From Tipula vernalis (Eukaryota > Arthropoda > Insecta > Diptera > Tipulidae), in the NCBI GenBank assembly GCA_958295665.1, contig OY282560.1, positions 53,816,333 to 53,880,332 on the forward strand: a stretch of DNA of 64,000 nucleotides. The letters are read 5' to 3'. Within the stretch, counting starts at the first letter, position 1. Each line of letters begins with the position of its first letter. Positions 21,081-32,176 of this stretch are shown in pieces. The notes below the pieces were generated by a model, which had not been told where the DNA came from, did not search any database, and worked only from the letters and a program-made list of their open reading frames with translations. The translations under genes were made by a program, and so were the position numbers.

Positions 21081-23962
21081 ATGCCACAACAATCATCAAC
21101 GAAACGCGTTCGCGAATTCAGAGCAAGGCAACGACAAGAACAAGGGCAACGACCACGTGGTGGCTATAGGCAAAATTCAGGAAGAGTTCGAGGAAACCGG
21201 ACAGCGGCTGATCGTCTTCGTGATTATCGACAACGGCAGCGAGAGAATCGTGCACGTATTTTTGAAAATAATTGTTTATCTACTGAAAATGTAATGAATG
21301 GTTAGTAAATTTTATATTGTCACTATACTCATTCATTGTTGGCTAAGTTATATTATGTATATGTAATAGTAATTTAAATGATTTAGATAGCTCCAACGGT
21401 GTCTTACCGGGCATAGCTAATCCATCTACCACTGGAGATGGAAATAATTATGCGCCCTATGTGTCAAACCTCAACAACCCTCCAGTTATGGAATGTTCCG
21501 ATAATTTTCAGCAAGCATCAAATATTTGTGAACCGTCTACGAATAATCAGGACGAGACGCCTGTGCGGTATGAAGGTTATCAACTGCATGCAGGTGCTCG
21601 AAAACTTTTTATGAAATTCTTGAACAATCCATTTGGGTACGCGTGCTCAATTTGTGATCGGTTATGGTTCAAGAATGACTTATCGCCTGTCTCTTCTCAA
21701 TATAGTGGTATTATTAACGACATATTGCCGAACGTTGATAACGCGAAGGTATGCTTTACGTGCAAAAGGGCATTGTCGAAAAACACTATACCGACTCTAT
21801 CAGTATTTAATGGATTTCAATATCCTAAAATGCCAACCGACCTTCCTCCTTTAGAGATGGTTACGGAGAGGTTGATCTCGCCGCGCTTGCCGTTTATGCA
21901 AGTTCGTAGATTGTGTCATAGTCTCGGTCAATACGGCATTTATGGACAAATCATAAACGTTCCGGTCGATGTTAATACGATGGTATCTCGATTACCTCGG
22001 AGTTTGAACGATGATTACTGCATTAACGTTCACATTAAAAAGAAAAAAATGCACAAATCGTCCTATTTGTTTGGCTTGGTCAACAAAGGAACAATCAAAG
22101 CTTGGTTACAATATTTAATTCGAATGCCGCTTTATCAACGCTATAATATTACGATTGGTAATTCTTTCTTTACGGAGAATGCAGTAGAAACCATACCGTC
22201 ACAGTATGAAGTTAGTGAAGTTGTGCCTATCGAAGATAGCCTTACCGCGCAACAACAAACGTTACTTTGGAATGAAGATATGTATTTGCGAATTGCCCCT
22301 GGCGAAACCGAACTTCCTATCAGCCTACTTTTTGATGAGCATGCAGAAGAACTCTCTTTTCCGTCTATTTATCTTGGCGAATTTCGAATTTTCAGAGACG
22401 GCACACACATCACGCCATTCATGATGGCAACTAGTGAGCTACGAAGATCAGACCGACGTGGCGTTACCCCGTACCACTTGCTGTATATGGCAATGAAAAT
22501 TATGCGACTGAGAGTTCGCGATTGTCTTACGATTGCATTTTAACACGTGGGAAATAATACTGCCATAACCCGTCGGCAAATTGAATCTGAAGAATATATT
22601 CACGATTGCATTGATACAAACCTCGCTTTCCTCCGAACGATTCCCAATTCAACGTGGTATTGGGCAAATCGAAAGAAATACTTGTTTGCAATGATACGAC
22701 AAAATGGTCAACCCACATTGTTTCTTACGATGAGCGCTAATGAAATAGGATGGACTGATTTACTACGAACCTTATATAGGTTGAAATATGGAAAAGAAAT
22801 CACGGTTGAAGCCGTTAATCAACTACATTTTATGGAAAAAAGCTCACTAGTTAATGATGATGCAGTTACATGTGCCATTTATTTCAATAAGCTGATAAAT
22901 ACAGTAATGACTGTTTTGCAATCTAAATATTAAAAAAACAGTCCTTTTGGCCGTTATTTCGTCAGGAAATATTTTAAAAGGATCGAATTTCAGCATCGCG
23001 GAAGTCCGCATGCTCATATACTTTTATGGTTGGAGGAGACGCCGGACGATCCATTGAATGCCGGATTGTACGACAGTCTTCAATTGATCGATCACTTGAT
23101 ATCGGTTTCAGCATCAGAAGCATCGGGAAACATCAAACTACAAACCCATAAACATACTTTCACTTGCTACAAAGGAATTACATCAAATAGGCCGCAAAAA
23201 TGTCGCTTCGACGCTCCCTTCATGCCATGCAAATCAACGATGATTCTGATACCAATGCCAAAAGACGAACCACAATTTCGTAACCTTAAAGAACGATACA
23301 ATAAAATAAGATTGAATTTGGAAAATATCTACTATCCTTATATAGATACGTTTTACGAACAAAATAAAATTACGTCTGACGTTGATTACATTAAAATTCT
23401 ACAAGCTGGAATTGAACGACCGCGGGTGTTCTTAAAAAGAAAAACTAGTGAAATATGGCACAACGGTTTCAACCCATTCCTTTTCAGTATTCTCAAATCT
23501 AATATGGACATCCAATTTATTACCGAAGAATATTCTTGCGCTGCATATGTTGTAGAATATGTCAATAAAACGAATAGAGGAATCAGTAATTTGCAGCGTC
23601 AAATAATAGAAACGATGGACAAACATCCTGAGTTCGATATTGTCGATGTTACAAGAAACATGAGTGTATATGTGCTGAATACTGTGTGACTTTCTGAAAT
23701 GACAAGTCAAGAAGCAGCATGGTACCTTCTTCGAGAACCTATGTCCAAATCATCTCATAAAGTTGAATATATTCCAACTGTATGGCCTATCGAACGACAG
23801 CGGATGAGAAAAACTCAAAAAGAATTAAATCAATTAGAAGTTGGTGATGATTCTACGAATATTTGGAAGGAAAATTGGTTTGATAAATATGAGAAACGAC
23901 GGGAAGAGCTAGAAAATGTTTCTATAGCACAATTTGTTGCTCATTATTTGAATCCAATTTAG
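21081..23962 (+). pseudogene. Helentron Rep portion
   Basis: ATG at 21081 begins MPQQSSTKRVREFRARQRQ, a basic Arg/Gln-rich segment ending at a predicted splice donor (21300/21301). Exon 2 starts at 21387 (DSSNGVLPGIANPS across the junction). A zinc-type block CSICDRLWF...CFTCKRAL follows, then a Helitron-family N-terminal domain. A one-base indel at about 22535-22545 breaks IAF-HVGN. After an in-frame TAA (22931-22933) the HUH motif is intact: HRGSPHAHILLW, HAH codons 23009-23017. The Tyr block YVVEYVNKTNRG lies near 23545-23580. A TGA at 23687-23689 is followed in frame by [14 protein letters not shown]. The protein would nick single strands and covalently hold the 5' end. Confidence 0.87.
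21301..21386 (+). other. Predicted GT-AG intron in the Helentron gene
   Basis: The donor follows AATGAATG as GTTAGTAAAT, and the acceptor is ATGATTTAG before ATAGCTCC. Removing these 86 bases joins two open frames (…NVMN then DSSNGVLPG), whereas reading through meets a stop at once. The very AT-rich content fits a short insect intron. Not experimentally supported. Confidence 0.7.
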
Positions 23963-25620
23963 ATATTGATAAAACCATCGAGATTTGTCGAAAATTATGT
24001 CGTGTCCATGATGATACTGAAGACGATACTAATCATGCCGATGCTGGCGATGCTCCGGATCCTAATCCGTTCCAACAATTATACAACGATCCTAATTCTG
24101 AACATAACAATGACCTTCGTCTCGCTTTGCTAGATAAACTTGGTTCCATCGCCAAAAGGAGAGAAAATTTAATGGACAATGAACAGTTCTTGGCCTTAAT
24201 GAGAATGACTAATGATAAACAAAGAAGCTTTTGTTACATACAATATCGCATCTATCGTCTCCTAATTCTCCACCATTGCAAATTTTCTTCACTGGACCGG
24301 CGGGATGTGGCAAAACGTTTGTCATTAAACTTCTAATGGAGATTTACAATCGCTTTACCGATAACGATGGTTGTTGTAACGCTTACATTACGTGCGCTTC
24401 AACTGGCAAAGCTGCTGTGGCTATTAACGGTACCACAGTGCATACTGCTTTAAAAATCACGTTGTCAAAACTACTTCCATTGTCTTATGAAATCGCACTC
24501 CAATATCGCACACTAGTCAAATACGTCCGAGTCTTAATCATCGATGAAATCAGTATGATCGGCGCAGAATTATTAGCACAGATCGATCAACGACTCAAAC
24601 AGATTAGCGGTATCTTTGATGTTAACTTTGGAGGATATGACGTTATTTTAATTGGTGACTTACGTCAATTACCACCAGTTAAAGCAACACCCATTTATAA
24701 TCAACCGAAACAAAGCATGTCTGGACCAATATTATGGAGAGGGCTCAAATTCTATGAACTCGATGAAATTATGCGCCAAGCTAACGTTCAATTTTCGAAT
24801 ATTTTAACGAAAATAGGAAACGGTGAAATACTTGATGATGATGAGTTAATTCTAATGCAGTCACGTTTCTTTACGGAAAACGAAGTCAATGCATTATGTC
24901 ATCATGGTATTCGACTATTTTATTCGAATCAATCTGTTAACGCATATAATAATAAAATTTTAAACGAAGCTGAGGTTAAAATTACGTCCATCGCGATTGA
25001 TGTATATTCTGGCTGCAACGACGCTACACAGTTGGCATCACTACGTCAAAAACTGCACAAAAAGTCTACTATTGACACAGGCGGACTTCCATATAATATA
25101 ATTTTTGTTATTGACAAATATTACATAATAACAACCAATATCGATGTATCAGATGGATTAGCCAATGGCGCCGTCGGCAAATTAGTTCGCGTTGAACAAA
25201 ACGAGAATGAAAAAGTAACTCGTTGGGAGAAAATTACGGAGAAGTAAAATTGGAAGAAAATTACGAATGAAGGCTGCTGGATATATGCAACAACATAATA
25301 TTACATTGAATGAAGTGCCAATCAATCGACGCAACTCTACGATTTCTTTAAATAACAACAGAACAATGATAGTAAAACGAAGTCACTTTCCTCTAATATC
25401 TGGTTGCTCTATGACGATTCATAAATCTCAAGGTGGTACATTCGACGAAATCGTGTATGAGTATGAAAAAACCCACTCGGTGCAATTACTATACGTTGCT
25501 TTATTCAGAGTCACTACAATCGAAAAATTATACATCGTGTCAAAACATAAGGATTCAATATTTTATCATTGCAGAAAGGAGCCATCGTCTACTCTTCTGT
25601 TGAAGCTGGAATTTAAACGA
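23963..25620 (+). pseudogene. Helentron PIF1-like helicase portion
   Basis: After an acidic spacer (about 23990-24120, rich in Asp codons and broken by a stop) the reading LDKLGSIAKRRENLMDNEQF shifts frame near 24225. Walker A GPAGCGKT is at 24294-24317, then STGKAAVAINGTTVHTALKI, Walker B VLIIDEISMIGAELL (about 24531-24575) and LIGDLRQLPPV. The frame breaks at 25245. The final motif GCSMTIHKSQGGTFDEIV (about 25405-25458) and LLYVALFRVTTIEKLYIV follow. All core PIF1 motifs are present; only the frame breaks prevent function. Confidence 0.87.
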
Positions 25621-26402
25621 CTTTCGCTGAATCCACTCATCACATTAGAATCTGAATTAATTGATTTCATCACAAACGCACCAGGTTTGTCGCTTTATAC
25701 CTTCAACATTCATAGTTTACGGGCTCATAATCTTGATCTAATCGATAGAGTTGCTAAACATTCTAATGTTTTAATTTTGTCGGAGACGTGGGTTCACAAC
25801 GACGAACATGTCGCTATACCGAATTTCAACTGTATAGTTAAATATAAACGGCCAAGTGTTCAATCTGGTGGCGTTGCTATTTACCAGAACGCAGATGATA
25901 CTGCTCATGTTTTAACGACATCAAGGGATATTAGAGTACAGAAACCACTAGCATTTGGGGTGCAAATTGATGAAGTAGGAGAAGTATGTGCCTGTCAATG
26001 TTCTACAGAGCACGGTCAAACGATGTTATTGGTAGCGGTATATATCACCACATCAAAGTGTTAAAAACATAATTGAATTCCTTTATGAAAAGTTACTTCA
26101 ATATTCCTCTGAAGCACCAATACTTAAATTTAGAAAAAATACCCATAATTCTTGGAGGGGATTTTAATGTAAACTTTGCAGCAGAATCATCTATGCAACT
26201 TATAAAATTTTTCAAAGACAAATTCAATTTGAGTATGACAAGCGATCCTGCAAAATCCACAACGAGGCAGGGAGCAACAATAGACGCTGTTTTTAGTCGA
26301 TATTTGCATACTGTAGAAACGCGAATATTTGTGTCACATTTTAGCTATCATAAGCCTCTAGTTACGGTTATACAAGAAAAAAACAATAAAATAAATCAAT
26401 AA
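25621..26402 (+). pseudogene. Helentron C-terminal AP-like endonuclease domain
   Basis: In frame with the helicase C-terminus, LSLYTFNIHSLRAHNLDLID opens an exonuclease-endonuclease-phosphatase fold of the LINE type. VLILSETWV carries the metal-binding Glu, and GGVAIYQNADD follows. A stop near 26062 breaks it. IILGGDFNVNF (about 26146-26178, catalytic Asp/Asn) and DAVFSRYL continue, with the terminal His region reading VSHFSYHKPLV where family members often have SDH. Helentrons are thought to have acquired this domain from a CR1-like LINE. Here it resembles the endonuclease of the intact LINE at 51.9 kb in motif order. Confidence 0.85.
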
Positions 26403-27299
26403 TAAAAAATAATATCACAACTCTATTATTTACTTTAGAAACCGACTCCAATCATTTTACTACAGACGTTTCACTTCCATCATGTGCTTATAAGGGTGAG
26501 GCACATAAATTTTTTTTTTGTATTCATGAAACAACCATAGTGCTCTTAATAATACATGAACCATACAAATACAAAGAAATTTTAGTGTATTCGACTCAAA
26601 TAGGATTCTTGTACTTTGTATAATCGAATAAGTTTGAGTAGAATTGGAAACTGCCTTATACATATAATCCATATAAAATAGTATATTTAGGTATGATTAA
26701 TTTTGTACAGGGTATTATAAATTGCATTAAATTATATTTAATTAAATTTTATTAATGTTGAAAGTTTAGAAATTAACTAAATTATATAAATAAATACTAA
26801 TTTGGTAATATTATTTTTGAGTGAATTGAGATTTGATTTGCAACACACAATGACGTATTTGTTTATGCATGCCAAATTTTGATTAAACGATTGTGAACAA
26901 CGTGGAATTATGTAAAGGCAAATCGTAATGCTAAATAACTTCGTAAGAGACCTTGCAAGGTGTCGGCATGAACTTTTGAGCCATAAAGATTTTTCGAACT
27001 CAGCTGTACTCCCGTGATTTCGAGTGAATATTTTCCTGGAACTTGATTTGGGTTGATTTTAATATTGCCATTTCGATTATATAGTTCAAGAATATGTTGG
27101 ATTATTGTAAAAATTTTTATTCGAAACTGACGATGAATTGATTTCAAAACATTTAATGTTCAACATTAAATTAGCATAACCGAATTAGTATTTCCTGCCT
27201 ATTCAAAAGGCAAATTAACTGTGAAAAAATTGTTATTTCACAATAAAAAAAACGTATTAAACGTTACATATCCTCATATGTAACGTCCTCCGCTGCGAG
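26403..27299. other. Non-coding interval between endonuclease and LINE-like linker
   Basis: About 900 bases of AT-rich DNA without recognisable coding. It separates the Helentron endonuclease from sequence (27300-27563) that in LINEs would follow directly, so it may be an insertion. No direct repeats were found at its edges. Confidence 0.5.
27261..27286. other. Perfect 11-bp hairpin
   Basis: ACGTTACATAT (27261-27271) pairs with ATATGTAACGT (27276-27286) around the loop CCTC. It directly precedes the GC-richer CCTCCGCTGCGAG and LINE-like coding. It could be a 3' terminal hairpin of a rolling-circle element; this is not established. Confidence 0.8.
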
Positions 27300-27563
27300 T
27301 TGGTTGAAGAAAATGTGAAATCATGGATTTTCAATTATGTAATGGGCGATTACATTTCCTTAAATGCATTTCCGGATGTGTATAATTGGTCGTTTATTTA
27401 TGCTTGTGATAATACCGACAATATGTTCAGCGAATTTTATCGAAACATTAATTTAGGTATGGAGAGATTTATCTCTAGGATGACAGCTTCAAGTACAAAA
27501 ATGGAACCGTGGTATAATAATGACTTGATAAATCTAAAAATAGAAAGCTCACAAAAAATATAA
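27300..27563 (+). pseudogene. LINE-like post-endonuclease linker fragment
   Basis: Open for 87 codons with no proper ATG start; reads WIFNYVMGDYISLNAFPDV... and ends MEPWYNNDLINLKIESSQK. The intact LINE has FNFRIADYASLNEFLRNSDW and FREPWYNNRLLNLEKRRNK at the corresponding place between endonuclease and RT. It is therefore a remnant of a CR1/Jockey-group ORF2, either part of the LINE material captured by the Helentron or an independent fragment. No RT follows. Confidence 0.65.
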
Positions 27564-28789
27564 ATTACATCCTAATTGTGTAAGAAGTATATACTATATA
27601 TGGGCTTAACGATTACTTTTTTTAAAAACCGGACGCATGCATTTTATTCACCGATTTAGCTGTAACTTTTTTTAAGAAAATTATTCGATGAAAAATGGAT
27701 TTTCCCAAATTTTGACCCCTGGCCCACCCTTCTCGAGCTATGATTTTTTTTAAGTTAAGAAATTGAGTAATTTTAGGCTAATAGATAGGTAACCATTCTA
27801 CTTAGCTTTTTTTTTTTTTTTTTTTATTTTTTTTTTTTTTTTTTTATTTTTTTTTTTTTTTAATTTTTGTTGAATGTTAATTAATTCTTGTAATTTCTAC
27901 TTTAAAATCAATTTCATTGTAAAATTAGAGAAGTTGGTTGAACTAATGAAGCTTTATTCAAAACTGTTTAAAATATGGCTTTAAAATTGTTTGTGCATAT
28001 TTAAATGTAAGACAAAAAAGCAGAAGATTGTGAGACACGACCTTTAAATGTAGAACTACATACGCCTAGAGTTTAAAGGTAGATGGCACATAGAATAGGA
28101 TAGTTTGGTAGTAAATGAATTAGGATAGTTTGATCGTTTCATTCAAATTAAATGGTGTTGGTCGACTAAAGGCCGTTCAACCCTTACCGAGTTATAAATA
28201 ATAAAGTAACGCGCGGGCCGGCAACCTTAAATGAGAGAAATATTTTCTGCGATTTTCAAAAATAAAAATTGTTATAAAGAGGTCGTCGAACGGCATGAAA
28301 CAGTTTTGGTCCCGTTAACGGCTGTTCATCTAGTAAAGAAAAGTGAAAGTTTTAAAGCGATTGTAATTATTTAATTTACTAGAGAGCGTTGGCGAGCGAT
28401 TTTAAAAATTTGGGTATTTTTCGTCAAGTACAAGGAAAAATGGCATATTCAACGCGTATGGATGGGGAAGAAGTCCAATTTATATTTTATTAGGTTTAGG
28501 AGTAGGCAACAATTTAGGTCTTAATTCGATTTTGGGGTTTACTAGATCTTTCAGTCATAAGTACTTTTGTAGATTTTGCAAAATAAACAAGGACGTTTTA
28601 AATCAATTTCATATAGTGAAAAACAGCTACAGTTACGAAATAGGTCTAACTACAACGATGATCTAATGCAAGATAAATACACCGAATCTGGAATTAAGGA
28701 GGATTCAATTTTAAATCAAATTTCAAAATTTCATGTCACTGATAATAAGTGCGTTGATGTTATGCATGACGTGTGGCTGCGCAGCAAAC
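27564..28789. other. AT-rich DNA with poly(T), possible Bel-Pao LTR
   Basis: Long T runs at 27807-27863. The right part (towards 28789) is where the 3' LTR of the minus-strand Bel-Pao element should lie: on the minus strand a purine run GGGGGAG precedes TATGTTTGCTGCGCAGCC near 28795-28775. No second copy of this putative LTR is visible at the other end of the element, so it is unproven. Confidence 0.45.
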
Positions 28790-28829
28790 ATACTCCCCCG
28801 GTTAAGCAGTTATTTGCTTAACTACTCGC

Positions 28830-29518
28830 TCATTATTTTGCATAGTTTGTTGACTGGACGTTTTAATTCACTCGTGCTAGTTTTCAACGTGACAACTCTG
28901 ACGGCACCGTCTTAGCCCGGATGAACTTTGATAATTCGGTCTCTCGCCCACGTCAGTGATGATGCATTTTTGTCTTTAATCAAAACGAGATCGCCTTCCT
29001 TGAAATTATTTTGTTGATGCTGCCATTTGGATCGTTTTTGGAGAGAGGTGAGATATTCTAAATGCCACCTTTTCCAGAAACCTCTCGACATATTCTGTAG
29101 TAATTCCCATCTTTCACCTTTATCCGGTACTTCGAGAATCGAAGAGCCAATTAGAAAATGCCCCGGAGTTAAGATGCTCAAATCGTTTGGATCATTATTA
29201 GCTGGTATGAGTGGCCGGGAATTCACTATAGCTTCTATCTGGATAAGTAAGGTTTGTAGCTCTTCGAACGTAGGAGCTGACTCTCCCAATACTCGATGAA
29301 GATGGGTTTTAATTGATTTTACCCCTGCTTCCCATAAGCCCCCAAAGTGTGGTGCTGAAGGAGGAATAGTGTGCCATTCGATGTTTTGTGTACCAAGATA
29401 TGCAGATACTTTTTCGTTGTGTGTTTTGGATTTCAGAATCAGAAAAAACTCGTCGAACCTTCTTCGGGCTCCGATGAAATTGGTTGCGTTACCACTATAT
29501 ATACACCTCTTCTTCCTG
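28830..29518 (-). pseudogene. Bel-Pao integrase, core C-terminal half
   Basis: Starts in mid-domain at IYSGNATNFIGARRRFDEFF, where functional relatives have IYSDNGTNF: the second catalytic Asp is replaced by Gly. The third acidic residue remains in HFGGLWEAGVKSIKTHL, followed by VNSRPLIPANNDPNDLSILTPGHFLIG and the C-terminal FKEGDLVLIKD. The zinc finger and first catalytic Asp are missing because of the deletion joining RNase H to integrase near 29500-29525. A stop replaces the codon after KVHPG near 28915, with coding-like sequence continuing to about 28830. Confidence 0.87.
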
Positions 29519-30330
29519 TGAACGCGAGACCTTAGTTTTAGCAGCAATTAGATGTACAGAAATGTCGCCGTTTGTATTGGTTAACCTTGCATCTATTACT
29601 GCTGAATAAGCCTTCTCGGACGCGTCACAAAAACCATGAAACTGAACTGTACTTGTTGATTGCATCTGAATAAATCGTGGAATGCGTATACTGGAGAGAC
29701 AAATTAATTCGTTTCTAGCGTTGCACCATGTTCGATTGATGTCGTCTGGCAGTGGATTGTCCCATCCTAGTTTTGTTAGCCAAAGCGCCTGGAGTATGAT
29801 TTTGAACATAATGGTTGCTGGAGAAAGCCACCCGAGCGCATCAAATATTTTACCACACTCTGACAGTAGTCTTCGTTTTGTTGATGGTTTTGACGTATAC
29901 TTCAGGATCTTTAAATGAAATGGAATTTCCTCCTCGTTTTTCAATGGGTATCTTCCTTAAGAGCTCAGAACTGTTGGAACTCTAGTGGGAAACCAGCATT
30001 CGATAAAGTGGTCGACAAATCAGAGCAGAGTTTAATGGCTTCTTCAATATTATCGCAACCTAATAATAAATCGTCCACGTAGAAGTCCGTTTTGATTAGG
30101 TTTCTTAATTTGAAGGACAAATTGTGGCTGTCATTTGGTATATGTTGCAAGGCCCTGATGGCTAGATATGCTGAACAAGTTAGCCCATATGTGACCGTTT
30201 TTAATTTGAAATGCTGCATCTCGCTATTGGGGTCTTCTCGCCATACAATTCTCTGATAGTTTTGATGTTTTGGATGAAGTGAAACCTGCCGATACATCTT
30301 TTCAATATCAGAGACAAATGCAATCTTATG
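29519..30330 (-). pseudogene. Bel-Pao RT C-terminal part and RNase H
   Basis: From 30330: KIAFVSDIEKMYRQVSLHP, VTYGLTCSAYLAIRALQ and the catalytic block TDFYVDDLLLG (about 30066-30098), characteristic of Bel-Pao. A frameshift near 29945-29970 leads to KRRLLSECGKIFDALGWLSP and the RNase H-like FHGFCDASEKAYSAVI, ending LIAAKTKV at about 29525. Between this segment and the preceding one a deletion removes the LNDVLM-to-RRHKIAF stretch. Confidence 0.85.
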
Positions 30331-30343
30331 TCTTCTTAATCTA

Positions 30344-31528
30344 TTAAAACATCATTAAAACATCATTTAAAGATAGCCCCGTGGTCGACTTGCACGAGCC
30401 ATCAAAAACAACACGTAGTTTTGTGGATGTAGTGCTCACTTTGAATACGGCGTGGTGTGGTAAATAATATGCCTCCCCGCTTTTCGCTAATATTTCTCGA
30501 TCAGTAATGCGAACCATGTGACCAAGCATCTCATATTCACTCATCTCAATCATTCTGGAGGTTGCTGCCTTTATACTGTTGCCTAAATATTTGAAATCGC
30601 CCTTTAGGGGAAGCTCTACCATATACCGACCATCAGCGAATTGATGAGTACTAGAAAAGTGTTCTTCACATATATCATCTTCATTCGGAATATCTAACGG
30701 GATTTCTTCCACTTCCCAAAATCGCCGTAACAGTTGACAAACGTCCTCGGAAACATTTTGAATGGTAAGACATCTAGTTGTGGAGTTAATTTGTTCATCC
30801 GCACAACCGGCTACAATCCAACCGAATAGACTGTCAAGCAGGAATACATTTGGTTTTAGCACTATCCGCCTTTCTTTTATAATGTCGTAGAATACGTCGA
30901 TACCGAGAATCATATCAATTTGATTTGGTTCGAAAAATTTCGGATCAGCGAGACAAACTTCTTGAAGTTTGGCCATGTGATTCACCTGGAGTATTTTTGC
31001 CTGAGAAGGTAGGTGGTTAGTGAGTTTACCCAATATTAGAGCACCTACTTCTATGAAGTATTCTTCATTGTATCTAGATGATAATTTTATGTTGATTTGT
31101 CCTCTAGTCCTGCCTGCTGATACTGAAGCTAAACCGTTTACTGTAATGGAAGCCTGTTTACGCTTTAATCCTAATCTTTTCGTAAGTGCTTCAGTAATAA
31201 ACGAAGATTCCGATTCAGAATCTAGTAAGGCCCGAATATAATGAACATTGCCTCTAGTATCAAATGTAGACATAATCACAGTTGGTAATATTGATTGTTT
31301 ATTTTCACAAACTGGTATCATTGAAATGGCATAACTTTGTGAATCCTTATTTTGTGAATGACCAGGAATTGCTGACTCAGTATTAACGTCTTTGCTAGAG
31401 GTGTTTGAATTTACACTTGTTGGGTTCGAATTGCTGTTGTCATCATGCAAGATCGTGTGGTGTTTCGCCTTGCATTTAAAACACGTATTTGTTGACGAAC
31501 AGCTGATCACAGAATGGCCCGCTCTCAA
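30344..31528 (-). pseudogene. Bel-Pao zinc knuckle, protease and RT N-terminus
   Basis: 394 open codons. The start contains a Cys/His knuckle (GHSVISC, CFKCKAKHHTILH), the nucleocapsid end of Gag. The protease region reads YIRALLDSESESSFITEAL: the family's catalytic D-S-G triad has Glu in place of Gly, so activity is probably lost. The RT N-terminus follows: RYMVELPLK, YYLPHHAVFKVSTTSTKLRVVFDGS, then LSLNDVLM, where the frame ends at a small tandem duplication of TTAAAACATCA (about 30341-30365). The ORF is otherwise remarkably free of stops. Confidence 0.85.
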
Positions 31529-32176
31529 ACAATTAGTGCATATATCGTGCTTATTGATATAGCGTTTGCGAAAGTCAATATCACATCTTTGAAATTTGTA
31601 GCACCTGTGAATCGAACATGTGAAGCCCTTGGAAAAGTCTTGGTTGGTTTTATGGTTATATTGCAGCTTTCTAATGCGTCATATATTTCATGAAGAAACT
31701 TTAAAAATCTATCTACACTTGGCACATCTATGTTTACTGAATGCAAAGCCCATTGCTGCCTGGTTTCATCGTCCGTCTTGTTGAGTAGTAGATGCAATAT
31801 CCATGGGTCACGAGCTTCGCAATCTGGTCTGGGATCTTTAAACGACGGCCATTGTGTGTATATTAATTCTCGGTAATTTCACTTCGTTTGATTGACCCAT
31901 CGTTTTATTATGAAATGACTCAAAATATGCCTTTTGTTGAGAATACATATTGCTTAACGTAGTGTTCAGCTCATCATTATTCGGGTTTCCGTTACTCGTG
32001 TTTTCGTTTATTTTTCGTTTCTTTATTTCACGTAACATGGCGGCTTGAGTACTAAAGAATTTAGATTTGAATTCATCGGATTTCGATGCCTGCTGCGGTA
32101 ATAGTAGCAATTCGTCCTCGATGTTGCAAAATTCTTCCCACCATGAGTCGAGTTTCTGACGCCTTGACTCAATCTC
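31525..32176 (-). pseudogene. Bel-Pao Gag
   Basis: Reads from about 32175 leftward as EIESRRQKLDSWWEEFCNIE and then KSDEFKSKFFSTQAAML, ending VKLPRINIHTM; the LPRIxI motif is typical of Bel-Pao Gag just before its central domain. A gap or frameshift near 31800-31838 leads to 31797-31525 (LLNKTDDETRQQWALHSV). It would form the particle shell. The N-terminus upstream of 32176 is not recognised. Confidence 0.75.

Larger units (their letters stand above)
21081..26402 (+). mobile_element. Helentron (Rep-helicase-endonuclease rolling-circle transposon), recently inactivated
   Basis: One long gene encodes, in order, a basic N-terminus, a Helitron-type Rep with HUH motif, a PIF1-like helicase and a C-terminal AP-like (LINE-type) endonuclease. 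That last fusion is the hallmark of the Helentron branch. Damage is light: one predicted 86-base intron, about two in-frame stops and a few frameshifts. It is thus much younger than the Helitron next to it. Ends are not determined; a perfect hairpin at 27261-27286 and LINE-like coding at 27300-27563 may belong to it. Confidence 0.85.
28790..32176 (-). mobile_element. Bel-Pao LTR retrotransposon, minus strand, inactivated
   Basis: From right to left: Gag with zinc knuckles, a Pao-type aspartic protease, RT with FYVDD, RNase H and the C-terminal half of integrase. An internal deletion fuses RNase H directly to the integrase core, and several frameshifts exist. LTRs were not verified. Confidence 0.88.
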
